A stretch of DNA of 64,000 nucleotides from Oceanobacillus oncorhynchi (GTDB taxonomy: Bacteria > Bacillota > Bacilli > Bacillales > Amphibacillaceae): positions 1,364,001-1,428,000 of the forward strand of contig NZ_CDGG01000001.1 of assembly GCF_000821065.1 (NCBI RefSeq), read 5' to 3'. Each line of letters starts with the position of its first letter. The first letter of the stretch is position 1. Below the pieces are notes generated by a model. The model ran no database searches and had not been told where the DNA came from. It saw only the letters and a program-made list of their open reading frames with translations. Below, piece by piece: positions 25,593-34,408 of the stretch. The translations under genes and the position numbers were made by a program.

Positions 25593-26663
25593 ATGGCAGA
25601 TAAACAATATGATTTTTTAATGGATTTACTTCATACCCCGTCTCCATCAAGTATGGAAATGGAAATTCAAAAGAAATGGATCCACTATGTTAAGGAGTTT
25701 GCAGATGAAATCAGAACAGATCATGTCGGCAATGCAATTGCAGTATTGAATCCGGCTGCTCCATTTAAAGTACTTTTAGCAGGTCATTGTGATGAAATTG
25801 GCTTAATGATTCAACGCATCGATGAGCGAGGCTTTTTATTTTTTGAAAAAATGGGTGGCGTCAATCCAAAAGCAGCTGTAGGGATGCGGGTAACGGTGCT
25901 GGGCTATCAGGAAACCTTTACAGGTGTTGTTGGGGTAAATGCGCAGCATCTCGGCGGAATAAAGGGTGATTTTGATGTACAGGACTTATACATTGATTGC
26001 GGCTTCCAATCAAAGGGAGAAGCGCTCAGGAAGGTGCAGGTTGGCGATCTCTGTGTGTTCAAAACGGAGCCGGAAATATTACAGGACCGTTATATTTCAG
26101 CGAGAGGATTGGATAATCGTACCGGAGCTTTTATGGTTGCGGAGGTAATTCGCAGACTCTCTGAAAAAGGTTTGTCCATTGGTGTTTATGGCGCAAGTAC
26201 GGTCAATGAAGAAACAAATATGGGAGGGGCGTATTTTGCCGCTGCTGGTATAGAGCCGGATTTTGCCATCGCTATGGATGTAACCTTTGCAACGGACCAC
26301 CCTAATGTGAATACGAAAAAGCAAGTGGAAGTTGAGTTAGAAGGCGGTCCGGTTTTAGCTAAAGGCGCTCCAATTCACCGTAAAATCAATCAGTGGCTGA
26401 AAAAAGCAGCGAAGGAAAAAGACATACCTTTACAATATGAGTTAACGCCTAAGGCGACAAGTACAGATGCAGATAAAATGCGCTATACAGGCAAAGGTGT
26501 GCCAGTAGCGCTGGTGTCCTTGCCGCTCAGGTATATGCATTCACCTGTAGAAACAGTAAGTAAAAAAGATATGGAAATGGAAATTGAATTATTAGTAACG
26601 ATGCTTGAAAATATGACAGGAAAAGAAAATTTAAACCCATTATATGATGAGAAAAATGGATAA
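25593..26663 (+). CDS. ytoP: M42 family metallopeptidase (YtoP-like)
   Basis: A 356-residue di-zinc aminopeptidase of family M42, often mis-called endoglucanase. The ligands AGHCDEIG (His65, Asp67), ARGLDNRTG, NEETNMGG and a late MHSPVE histidine are all visible. These enzymes form tetrahedral dodecamers that trim peptides. The start at 25593 follows GATAGGAGG; an in-frame GTG at 25575 lies ahead of it. The downstream FMN riboswitch has its own promoter, so it is not part of this unit. Confidence 0.88.
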   Translation: MADKQYDFLMDLLHTPSPSSMEMEIQKKWIHYVKEFADEIRTDHVGNAIAVLNPAAPFKVLLAGHCDEIGLMIQRIDERGFLFFEKMGGVNPKAAVGMRVTVLGYQETFTGVVGVNAQHLGGIKGDFDVQDLYIDCGFQSKGEALRKVQVGDLCVFKTEPEILQDRYISARGLDNRTGAFMVAEVIRRLSEKGLSIGVYGASTVNEETNMGGAYFAAAGIEPDFAIAMDVTFATDHPNVNTKKQVEVELEGGPVLAKGAPIHRKINQWLKKAAKEKDIPLQYELTPKATSTDADKMRYTGKGVPVALVSLPLRYMHSPVETVSKKDMEMEIELLVTMLENMTGKENLNPLYDEKNG

Positions 26664-26695
26664 TGTGAAGATATATTGAATTAAAAATTTTTCTC

Positions 26696-26723
26696 TTGTC
26701 AAATGCGTTTTATATGGTATACT
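26696..26723 (+). promoter_or_regulatory. promoter of the FMN riboswitch transcript
   Basis: TTGTCA, 16-nt spacer, TATACT, ending about 27 nt before the aptamer. Confidence 0.7.
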
Positions 26724-26749
26724 ATACCTAAATTAAATATTCGATTCCA

Positions 26750-26866
26750 ATCTTCGGGGCAGGGTGTAATTCCCGACCGGCGGAAATAGTCCGCGAACTG
26801 TATAACGTTACAGTTGATCTGGTGAAATTCCAGAACCGACAGTGATAGTCTGGATGGGAGAAGATG
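26750..26866 (+). ncRNA. FMN riboswitch (RFN element)
   Basis: The conserved RFN blocks are present: TCTTCGGGGCAGGGTG, CCCGACCGGCGG, AGTCCGCGA, GATCTGGTG and CCGACAG.ATAGTCTGGATGGGAGAAGAT. P1 closes between ATCTT (26750) and AAGAT (26861). It reads FMN and controls the riboflavin transporter gene 220 bp downstream by transcription termination. Confidence 0.96.
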
Positions 26867-26927
26867 TCGAGCTTATTTTATTCACTATACGTGTATGTTT
26901 TTGCGTATTTATTTAGCGATGACACAG

Positions 26928-26962
26928 AACCCTAAAGCCTCAAAAGCTTTAGGGTTTTTTTA
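26928..26962 (+). terminator. riboswitch-controlled terminator
   Basis: AACCCTAAAGC / GCTTTAGGGTT followed by T6. The expression platform of the FMN riboswitch. Confidence 0.85.
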
Positions 26963-27086
26963 GCGGGATAGGCATGATAATGTTTAGTAAAGAGATACCG
27001 CTTTTCTGGGTTATACACAGAATAAAGAATAGCATCGAACCTTCATCACGAGTTGGAATCGGAAAAATGATGGAGGAGGCAGACTG

Positions 27087-27668
27087 ATGCAAAAAAAGAA
27101 GAAAAATCAGCTGTTAAAGTTAATTATTATCGCATTATTAAGTACTATTTCACTCGTGTTATTTTTTATCAATTTTCCGTTGCCATTTTTACCAACACCA
27201 TATTTAAAGGTCGATTTCAGTGATGTTCCAGCGTTAATCGCATCGTTGATATTCTCACCGTTGGCCGGAGTGCTTGTCGTAGGATTTAAAAACTTGTTAT
27301 ATCTGGCTGTATCTGGTTCTGGAGAGCCGATTGGCGTGTTATCTAATTTTGTGGCAGGGGTTATGATTGTATTGCCAGTATCACTCATTTATCATCGGGT
27401 CAAAGGCTTAAAAGGTCTTATTACAGGACTTGCAGCGGGTACCGTTATCATGGCGGTTGGCATGAGCGTACTCAACTATTACTTCATTTTACCGGCGTAC
27501 GGCTGGTTTATGGGCTGGGAAATGTCTGAGCAAGTGAAGTGGGTTACCGTTATCGGCGGGGTGCTTCCGTTCAATTTTATTAAAGGAATTATTATCGCGA
27601 TTTTGTTTATCCCGTTATTTAATAGAATGCAAAGCTGGATTCAGCAGCAGCGGACCAGATTTATATAA
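27087..27668 (+). CDS. ribU: riboflavin ECF transporter S component
   Basis: A 193-residue membrane protein with about six helices that binds riboflavin and works with the shared EcfAA'T energizing module. RibU landmarks are YLKVDFSDVPALIA, FKNLLYLAVSGSGEPIGVLSN and FNFIKGIIIA. The upstream FMN riboswitch independently supports the substrate. The GGAGGAGG ribosome site is strong. A terminator follows after about 60 bp. Confidence 0.95.
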   Translation: MQKKKKNQLLKLIIIALLSTISLVLFFINFPLPFLPTPYLKVDFSDVPALIASLIFSPLAGVLVVGFKNLLYLAVSGSGEPIGVLSNFVAGVMIVLPVSLIYHRVKGLKGLITGLAAGTVIMAVGMSVLNYYFILPAYGWFMGWEMSEQVKWVTVIGGVLPFNFIKGIIIAILFIPLFNRMQSWIQQQRTRFI

Positions 27669-27677
27669 AGTGAAATT

Positions 27678-27716
27678 CCTTCAGCCGGGAGCTGTAAAGA
27701 AACTTTCCGCTGAAGG
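27678..27716. repeat. hairpin after ribU
   Basis: CCTTCAGC / GCTGAAGG stem with a 23-nt loop and no T tail. It precedes the true terminator and may stabilise the 3' end. Confidence 0.5.
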
Positions 27717-27724
27717 TTATATGC

Positions 27725-27769
27725 AAAAAAAAGCAGAGACTTGGATAAAATAAGTCTCTGCTTTTTTTT
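27725..27769. terminator. bidirectional terminator
   Basis: Long stem of A8GCAGAGACTT with AAGTCTCTGCT8, between convergent ribU and yteA. Confidence 0.93.
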
Positions 27770-27792
27770 ATTCTGTTTTTAGTCCCAGATAA

Positions 27793-28146
27793 TTATTCTG
27801 TGTCGGAAGCTTCTTCCACAAGAATGCTTGCAGTAGGCAATACCTCAAGTCTTTCTTTAGGGATGGGTTTTCCGGATTTTTCACTGATTCCGTATGTGCC
27901 ATCTTCTATTCTTTGTAACGCATCGTCAATTTCTGTAATCTCTTCTTTTCGCATTAGATTGAACCCGGCCTCCCGCTGCTGTTCAAACTGCTCTGTTCCT
28001 AAATCTGCCGGATGATTATTGACGGAAGCAAGTTCATCATCTTGATTATTATCTGTTTCTATATGGGCTTCCGCTTCCTCTTTCATGTCTAAAAGCCTTT
28101 TTTTAAAATAAGTGATATCTTCTTTAGTTAAATGTTCCGCTTGCAT
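27793..28146 (-). CDS. yteA: YteA, DksA/TraR-like protein without zinc ligands
   Basis: A 117-residue YteA-type protein of the DksA/TraR family: an N-terminal coiled coil (residues 5-35, an acidic hinge near NNHPADLGTEQ, and helix 60-80), then the zinc-finger-like fold DGTYGISEKSGKPIPKERLEVLPTA. The four Cys expected in this finger are absent (Ser-x-x-Ser in the first pair), so it probably binds no zinc. The start at 28146 follows AGAAAGGATGG; the longer frame to 28209 lacks support. Confidence 0.85.
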   Translation of the reverse strand: MQAEHLTKEDITYFKKRLLDMKEEAEAHIETDNNQDDELASVNNHPADLGTEQFEQQREAGFNLMRKEEITEIDDALQRIEDGTYGISEKSGKPIPKERLEVLPTASILVEEASDTE

Positions 28147-28193
28147 GATTACCATCCTTTCTAAATGATTTATCCACAAATGCTTATAAACGA

Positions 28194-28249
28194 TGTTCAA
28201 AAAGCCCAATCAACATGACATATCAAATTTCTATCGGACTTTTTGAACA
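28194..28249. repeat. palindromic repeat with TGTTCAA ends
   Basis: Perfect 11-bp arms TGTTCAAAAAG (28194-28204) and CTTTTTGAACA (28239-28249) enclose 34 bp. It continues directly into the menA-stop repeat. A relative with TGTTCAAGAA arms lies at 29455-29506. Confidence 0.7.
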
Positions 28250-28258
28250 AGCACTTTT

Positions 28259-28308
28259 CTCACAGAGAACTGTCCGTAAAAACCCCTACTGCGTGAAGTT
28301 TCGTTTTA
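28259..28308. repeat. dispersed repeat, copy B, at the menA stop codon
   Basis: CTCACAGAGAACTGTCCGTA then CCCCTACTGCGTGAAG and TTTCGTTTTA. It aligns with copy A at 14623-14674 and likewise ends on the stop codon (TAA on the minus strand) of the gene, here menA. Confidence 0.7.
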
Positions 28309-29241
28309 GAACAATCCGGAAATTAACAAAGAGAGACCTAACAGCATCCCGTAAATTGTATTTGTTTTCGCTGTTTTTGCCATTGCCGGCATCATTTCAA
28401 TTGCTTTTGTCTTCCCCTTAAATTGGATGATGACACTGGCTGCCGGTGGAATACTCAGTAAAGTAAGGAAAGACCATAAGGGCAGAGCGCCTGTCAGTAT
28501 AAGAATAATAGTGATTGAAAATGAAACAATAAACAGCAAAGCAAGCAGCTTGATTGATTTTGGTCTACCAAGAAGAACGGCAATGGTTTTTCTTCCGCCT
28601 CTCTCATCTCCATCACGATCCCGGATATTGTTGGCAAAGTTAATACAGCCGATAAATATAGTAATTGGAAGGGAGATCCAGATCATTTCCGTCGTCACGG
28701 AAGCCGTTTGAATATAATAGGTGATCCCAATAATAACGGATCCCATCAGCACACCAGAGAATAATTCTCCAAAAGGTGTGTAGGAAATCGGAATAGGACC
28801 TCCAGTATATAAATAACCGATTGCCATGCAAAATAAACCAATAATTGCAATCCACCAGCTCGATGCGATACATATGTATACACCAATTCCAACGGATATA
28901 GCATAAAAAAGTAAAGCAATGTTACGAATCCGCTTTGGGTGCATCCCGTCCCGGACAATTGAACCGCTGATTCCGACCGATTGATCGTTATCTAATCCGC
29001 GTACAAAATCGTAGTATTCATTAAACATATTGGTAGCTGCCTGAATCAGTAAAGAGGCAACCATCATCGCAAAAAACAGCAGCCAATCAATGGTACCTTC
29101 ATTAAAAGCAATCATTGTCCCGACAAAAACAGGGACAAAGGATGCTGTCAGTGTATGCGGCCGGATTAACCGCCACCATTTATGAAATCCTTCCCGTTCA
29201 TTCAGTAATTCTTTTATATCAGCCGAATCTTTCGTCGTCAT
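28306..29241 (-). CDS. menA: 1,4-dihydroxy-2-naphthoate polyprenyltransferase
   Basis: A 311-residue UbiA-family membrane enzyme with eight to nine helices that attaches the isoprenoid tail to DHNA, giving demethylmenaquinone. Both prenyl-diphosphate motifs are present: NMFNEYYDFVRGLDND and NNIRDRDGDE. The start at 29241 (MTTKDSADIK) follows AGGAGG; 67 upstream codons in frame are probably not translated. Divergent from menF, as in other bacilli. Confidence 0.93.
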   Translation of the reverse strand: MTTKDSADIKELLNEREGFHKWWRLIRPHTLTASFVPVFVGTMIAFNEGTIDWLLFFAMMVASLLIQAATNMFNEYYDFVRGLDNDQSVGISGSIVRDGMHPKRIRNIALLFYAISVGIGVYICIASSWWIAIIGLFCMAIGYLYTGGPIPISYTPFGELFSGVLMGSVIIGITYYIQTASVTTEMIWISLPITIFIGCINFANNIRDRDGDERGGRKTIAVLLGRPKSIKLLALLFIVSFSITIILILTGALPLWSFLTLLSIPPAASVIIQFKGKTKAIEMMPAMAKTAKTNTIYGMLLGLSLLISGLF

Positions 29242-29454
29242 TACCTGCTTCCTCCTAAAAAACAATATCGTATTTATTTTAGATAAGGGACAGAGACGTG
29301 TCAAACCTATTTTGCGGGAGGAACAGACAGTTATGGATGGAAAATGAGAAAAGTATAGCAGATTTAAACGAATTAGTAGGCTTTTCTTGAGAAAGTAACG
29401 AAAAGGGCATAAAATAGGAGAGGATAAAAAATACCTGTCCAACTTATGAAAGGA

Positions 29455-29506
29455 TGTTCAAGAAGTATAATAAAAAAGAGGTTATCTCTTTTGTGATTCT
29501 TGAACA
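29455..29506. repeat. palindrome upstream of menF
   Basis: TGTTCAAGAA (29455-29464) and TTCTTGAACA (29497-29506) enclose a nested stem AAAAGAG / CTCTTTT (29474-29480 and 29486-29492). It lies 27 bp before menF and contains TATAAT. The 12-mer TTGAACACGTAC at its end recurs at 23491. Confidence 0.6.
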
Positions 29507-29532
29507 CGTACCTATTACGGAGGTTTATCAAC

Positions 29533-30933
29533 ATGATCGAAGTAAAAGAAAAACAGTTTACTGCTGAATTGGAAGCTGCTATACAGTCCGTTCATACAGA
29601 TCAAAAAAACAAACTGTTTAGTTATACGGAAAAAATAAATCCAGTTAATTTATATAGATTTTTAGAAAAAGCGGCTGATTTAAAGCTTCCTCGTACATTT
29701 TGGTCCAGTGCAAATGAAGATTTTCAAATGGCGGGGGCGGGGCATGCTTTTGAATTATCTGCTAAAGATTCTCCATCTCGCTATGAACAAGTGGAGCAGG
29801 AATGGCATGCTTTATTAAGTGATGCTGTTATTTATAACCCCTATCATGTTTCAGGTACTGGGGTTGTCGCACTTGGAGGTTTTTCTTTTGACCCGTTAAA
29901 GCCCCAGACAAAGCTGTGGGAAAACTTTCCCTGCAGTCATTTTTCTATTCCAAATTATATTCTAACTCATGCAGAAGGGAATTATTACCTTACCCTAAAT
30001 CGCTTCATCTGCACAGACGAAACGTATGCTGGTGTATTGGAGCAATTACAAGACCATCGTCAGACCCTGCTGAATAATGCAGAGAATAAGAGGGATGGAT
30101 ATGTATTGCACATTCAACGTAAAACAGAGATTGATCCGGAACAATGGAAGGAAACAATTAAAAAGGCTACAGATGTGATGAAAAATACGGCAGTTGATAA
30201 AATTGTGCTGGCAAGAGAGGTACGGCTGCATTTTAATCAATCAGCAAACATTCCCGACATTCTCAAGCGTCTTGTAGATACGCAGCCAAATACCTATGTG
30301 TTTGGCTATGAAATGGGAGAGGATTGTTTCCTTGGAGCAACGCCGGAGCGTCTCGTTAAAGTGAAAGATGACGAAGTACTTTCTACCTGTTTAGCCGGTA
30401 CAGCACCACGCGGAGAGACAATGGAAGAGGACGAGCAAATCGCTGATAATCTGTTTAGAGACCCAAAAAACCGCGAGGAGCATGATTATGTCGTGCAGAT
30501 GATCCGCAATACGATGGAGGCTTACTGTACAGATGTTAATGTTCCGTTTGAACCGGCTGTGCATCAATATAAAACACTTCAACATTTATATACGCCGGTG
30601 CGTGCAAAACTGAAAAAAAACCATCGTATTTTTTCCATTATCAGCGGTCTGCATCCGACGCCTGCTCTTGGCGGAACGCCGAGACAGGAAGCGTTAGCGT
30701 TTATCCGGGAAAATGAATTATTGGACCGGGGCTGGTACGGAGCACCTATTGGCTGGATGGACAGTAATAATCATGGAGAATTTGCTGTCGCCTTACGTTC
30801 CGCACTTATCCAAAAGGACGAAGCTTCCCTGTTTGCAGGGTGCGGAATTGTCGAGGATTCGATTCCGGAAAGTGAATATGAAGAGACTAATATTAAATTG
30901 ATGCCGATGTTATCTGTTTTAGGAGTGGATTAG
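29533..30933 (+). CDS. menF: isochorismate synthase
   Basis: A 466-residue chorismate-binding enzyme converting chorismate to isochorismate for menaquinone. Core motifs are VDKIVLAREVRLHF, YVFGYEMGEDCFLGATPERL, LAGTAPRG, HLYTPVRAKLK and GLHPTPALGGTP. The late GAPIGWMDSNNHGEFAVALR and FAGCGIVEDSIPESEYEETN segments complete the active site. The start at 29533 has CGGAGG upstream. First gene of menFDHBE; the menD start is 4 bp after its stop. Confidence 0.93.
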   Translation: MIEVKEKQFTAELEAAIQSVHTDQKNKLFSYTEKINPVNLYRFLEKAADLKLPRTFWSSANEDFQMAGAGHAFELSAKDSPSRYEQVEQEWHALLSDAVIYNPYHVSGTGVVALGGFSFDPLKPQTKLWENFPCSHFSIPNYILTHAEGNYYLTLNRFICTDETYAGVLEQLQDHRQTLLNNAENKRDGYVLHIQRKTEIDPEQWKETIKKATDVMKNTAVDKIVLAREVRLHFNQSANIPDILKRLVDTQPNTYVFGYEMGEDCFLGATPERLVKVKDDEVLSTCLAGTAPRGETMEEDEQIADNLFRDPKNREEHDYVVQMIRNTMEAYCTDVNVPFEPAVHQYKTLQHLYTPVRAKLKKNHRIFSIISGLHPTPALGGTPRQEALAFIRENELLDRGWYGAPIGWMDSNNHGEFAVALRSALIQKDEASLFAGCGIVEDSIPESEYEETNIKLMPMLSVLGVD

Positions 30934-30937
30934 AGAA

Positions 30938-32683
30938 ATGAATTATACAGAAAGCTTAACACGTTATACTGCAAACTTTATTGACGAGCTGGCGAGGAAT
31001 GGGATGACGGATGTTGTTATTTCTCCCGGCTCCAGGTCCACTCCGCTGGCGCTGGTGTTTAGAGAGCATCCATCTATCAAAGAATGGATTGTTATCGATG
31101 AAAGGTCAGCAGCCTTTTTTGCATTGGGATTAGCGAAAAAATCAAATCGGCCGGTAGCACTGGTATGTACATCAGGAACGGCTGCTGCAAATTATTATCC
31201 GGCTGTGGTAGAGGCTTTTTACAGCAGAGTGCCCCTGCTCGTTTTGACAGCGGACCGTCCGCATGAATTACGTCAGGTCGGGGCTCCGCAAGCCATTGAG
31301 CAAATAAAAATGTATGGAGATTATGTCAAATGGTTTCATGAGATGGCGACCCCGGAAGGAACGCCGCCAATGCTGCGTTATGCGCGTCAAAAAGCAGCGC
31401 AGGCTTTTGCCTTTACAGAGCAGGGGAATAAAGGGCCTGTTCAAGTAAACTTTCCCTTTAGAGAACCGCTCACGCCAGATTTCACCCTTCCTGATATTTG
31501 GGGTGCTGAAAAAGAGAAATCTACTGCCCGCATAAATAGAATGGAAGGCATGAAGTATTTAGGCGAAGAACAAATACAGGAACTTACGGCTCTTTTTGGT
31601 TCTTCTCGAAAAGGGCTCCTCGTGTGCGGACCAGAGATGAATGTAAATTTCGCAGAGCGTGTATGCGAACTGGCTCAAGTTTGGAATCTGCCTGTTCTGG
31701 CTGATCCTTTATCACAGCTGCGGACAGGGGAACATGACAAAACTCATGTCATCGAAGGGTACGATGCGTTCTTACGAGATTCGGAAATCCGTGAGCGGCT
31801 GCAGCCGGATTATATTATCCGCTTCGGAGCGATGCCGGTATCGAAAGCATATTTGTTTTATGTCAAAGAGCATAGCCATATTCCGCAGTTTGTTGTAGAA
31901 GAGAATGAAGGCTTCCGTGACCCGACCGGCAATGATACAGCTTATATCTATGCTGACCCAAGACAACTATGCAGCCAGCTGATTGAAAAAGCGCCGGATA
32001 AGCTTTCAACTGCAGCATGGCTGGATGAATGGCTGCATTATAATCAAATTGCTAAGAATCATTTATTATCTGGAGAAGAAACGCAGGTAACAGAGGGAGA
32101 AGCCGCCCGCGGAATAGCAGCGGTTATTCCTGACCAGACAACATTATATGTCGGAAACAGTATGGCTGTCCGTGATGTGGATAGCTTTTTTATGGTGTCT
32201 TCGAAGGCTGTTTCCATCCTTTGCAATCGGGGAGCTAATGGGATTGATGGTGTGATTTCAAGTGCTGTTGGTGCAGCAGCAGCTGGCCAGCGGGTTACCC
32301 TGCTGATTGGAGACCTCTCCTTTTTCCATGATATGAATGGGCTGCTGGCGGCAAAACAATACCAGCTCCCAATCACTATTGTATTAGTAAATAATAACGG
32401 TGGAGGAATTTTTTCTTTTCTTCCACAGGCTAATGATAAGAAGCATTTTGAAGCACTTTTTGGCACGCCGGTTGACTTGCCTTTTGAAAAAGCCGGAGCG
32501 TTATATGGTGCAGCTTATCAGGTTGTTTCAACAGAGCGTGCTTTAAAGGAACAGCTGGAGCAAAGTTATCAGCAATCCGGCTTATCCATCATTGAAGTGA
32601 AAACAGATCGTGATGAAAATGCTGTTTGGCACCGGGAGAAATGGAATCGTGTTATGGCAGAGATAAAAGAGGGATGGCAATGA
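30938..32683 (+). CDS. menD: SEPHCHC synthase
   Basis: A 581-residue thiamine-diphosphate enzyme condensing isochorismate with 2-oxoglutarate. The N-terminal domain has DVVISPGSRSTPLAL and ERSAAFFALGLAK (catalytic Glu); the C-terminal cofactor motif includes LIGDLSFFHDMNGL and NNNGGGIFSFLP. It starts 4 bp after menF, and its stop overlaps the menH start (ATGA). Confidence 0.95.
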   Translation: MNYTESLTRYTANFIDELARNGMTDVVISPGSRSTPLALVFREHPSIKEWIVIDERSAAFFALGLAKKSNRPVALVCTSGTAAANYYPAVVEAFYSRVPLLVLTADRPHELRQVGAPQAIEQIKMYGDYVKWFHEMATPEGTPPMLRYARQKAAQAFAFTEQGNKGPVQVNFPFREPLTPDFTLPDIWGAEKEKSTARINRMEGMKYLGEEQIQELTALFGSSRKGLLVCGPEMNVNFAERVCELAQVWNLPVLADPLSQLRTGEHDKTHVIEGYDAFLRDSEIRERLQPDYIIRFGAMPVSKAYLFYVKEHSHIPQFVVEENEGFRDPTGNDTAYIYADPRQLCSQLIEKAPDKLSTAAWLDEWLHYNQIAKNHLLSGEETQVTEGEAARGIAAVIPDQTTLYVGNSMAVRDVDSFFMVSSKAVSILCNRGANGIDGVISSAVGAAAAGQRVTLLIGDLSFFHDMNGLLAAKQYQLPITIVLVNNNGGGIFSFLPQANDKKHFEALFGTPVDLPFEKAGALYGAAYQVVSTERALKEQLEQSYQQSGLSIIEVKTDRDENAVWHREKWNRVMAEIKEGWQ

Positions 32684-33474
32684 GTCCAGCGGGTTTACCA
32701 TACGAAATCATCGGTGAAGGAGAACCTGTGCTGTTTTTACATGGATTTACCGGAACACGCGAGACCTGGCGCGAGACTTGCTCGTATTTATCCGGCTATC
32801 AATGTATTTTAGTGGATTTGCCGGGGCATGGAGAGGCAGACAGTACCATTTCTTCGATGAAAGATTGCTGTACCCTGCTTGCGGAGCTTTTAGATACATT
32901 AGGAATAAAAAAAGCGCATGTCGTCGGCTATTCTATGGGAGGAAGAACCGCACTCAGCTTTGCAATGTATTATCCGGAGTATATTGCTTCTCTTATATTA
33001 GAGAGTGCCTCTCCAGGATTAAAAGAGGAAGCTGCCCGTCGTGAAAGGAAAGAAAAGGATGAGCAGCTGGCACAGCGTATTTTAGAAAATGGCATCGAAG
33101 CATTTGTAGATACATGGCAGGAGCTTCCTTTATTCGCCACTCAAAAACAGCTGCCGGATCATGTGCAGCGGAATATCCGTAATGAACGTCTTTCTCAAAA
33201 GGAGGAAGGCTTGGCGATGTCTCTGCAGGCGATGGGAACAGGTACTCAGCCCTCCTGGTGGGGGCAATTATCAGAGCTTGCGAAACCGACTTTATTGATT
33301 GCCGGCGAAGAGGACGAGAAATTTGTCGCCATAAATCAAATGATGCAAAAAGCAATTCCACAGGCAGCATTCATGCTTTGTCCGAAAGCCGGTCATGCTG
33401 TTCATGTGGAAAAATCGCGAAACTTTGGTAAAATGGTAAATGTGTTCTTAAATGAAAATCATATTACGTCATAA
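32680..33474 (+). CDS. menH: SHCHC synthase, alpha/beta hydrolase
   Basis: A 264-residue alpha/beta hydrolase-fold enzyme eliminating pyruvate from SEPHCHC. The nucleophile is Ser85 in VVGYSMGGR, with acid GEEDEKF and His239 in AGHAVHVE. LFLHGFTGTRETW forms the oxyanion loop. The start is ATG at 32680, overlapping the menD stop by 4 nt; the ORF opens further upstream inside menD, but that part is out of context. Equivalent to B. subtilis YtxM. Confidence 0.92.
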   Translation: MSPAGLPYEIIGEGEPVLFLHGFTGTRETWRETCSYLSGYQCILVDLPGHGEADSTISSMKDCCTLLAELLDTLGIKKAHVVGYSMGGRTALSFAMYYPEYIASLILESASPGLKEEAARRERKEKDEQLAQRILENGIEAFVDTWQELPLFATQKQLPDHVQRNIRNERLSQKEEGLAMSLQAMGTGTQPSWWGQLSELAKPTLLIAGEEDEKFVAINQMMQKAIPQAAFMLCPKAGHAVHVEKSRNFGKMVNVFLNENHITS

Positions 33475-33501
33475 GCCTTGCGCTTGAAAGGAGTCATTAA
33501 C

Positions 33502-34320
33502 ATGACAGTAGAATGGCAAAAAGTGAAGAACTTTGAAGAAATAATTTATGAAAAATACAACGGGATTGCAAAAGTAACGATTAATCGTCCTGAAAAACGT
33601 AATGCCTTTACACCAAATACCGTAAAAGAAATGATTGAGGCTTTTACAGATGCAAGAGACGATTCCTCCATCGGCGTGATTGTGTTAGCTGGAGAAGGAG
33701 ATAAAGCATTTTGTTCCGGCGGAGACCAGTCTGTCCGCGGTCATGGCGGCTATGTTGGCGGCGATGAAGTTCCGCGTTTAAATGTACTTGATCTGCAGCG
33801 CTTGATCCGTACCATTCCGAAGCCGGTAGTTGCAATGGTTTCTGGATATGCAATCGGAGGCGGACACGTGCTTCATGTAGTTTGTGACTTAACGATTGCT
33901 GCAGATAATGCAATCTTTGGACAAACCGGACCAAAAGTGGGCAGCTTCGATGCAGGCTATGGTGCAGGCTATTTAGCCCGCTTAGTAGGACACAAGCGTG
34001 CACGTGAAATCTGGTACCTGTGCCGTCAATATAATGCGGAAGAAGCATATGAAATGGGATTGGTAAACACCGTGGTACCTTTGGAAAAATTAGAAGAAGA
34101 AACCTTACAATGGTGTGAAGAAATCTTAGAAAAATCGCCAATGGCATTACGCTTCCTGAAAGCATCCTTTAATGCTGATACGGATGGCTTAGCAGGACTG
34201 CAGCAGCTTGGCGGGGATGCAACCCTTCTTTACTACACAACAGATGAAGCAAAAGAAGGCAGAGACGCGTTTAAAGAAAAAAGAAAGCCGAACTTCAAAC
34301 AGTTCCCTAGATTCCCTTAA
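33502..34320 (+). CDS. menB: 1,4-dihydroxy-2-naphthoyl-CoA synthase
   Basis: A 272-residue crotonase-fold enzyme closing the second ring of the naphthoquinone. Landmarks are [36 protein letters not shown] (oxyanion glycine), [21 protein letters not shown] and the C-terminal [18 protein letters not shown] precedes the ATG at 33502. Separated from menH by 27 bp, same operon. Confidence 0.96.
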   Translation: MTVEWQKVKNFEEIIYEKYNGIAKVTINRPEKRNAFTPNTVKEMIEAFTDARDDSSIGVIVLAGEGDKAFCSGGDQSVRGHGGYVGGDEVPRLNVLDLQRLIRTIPKPVVAMVSGYAIGGGHVLHVVCDLTIAADNAIFGQTGPKVGSFDAGYGAGYLARLVGHKRAREIWYLCRQYNAEEAYEMGLVNTVVPLEKLEEETLQWCEEILEKSPMALRFLKASFNADTDGLAGLQQLGGDATLLYYTTDEAKEGRDAFKEKRKPNFKQFPRFP

Positions 34321-34408
34321 GTCAGTATGGAAGAAACCTTTGCAGATTACGCAAAGGTTTCTTTTCGCAAGGGAAGGAATATATTTTAATAACGACGGAG
34401 GAAGTAAA

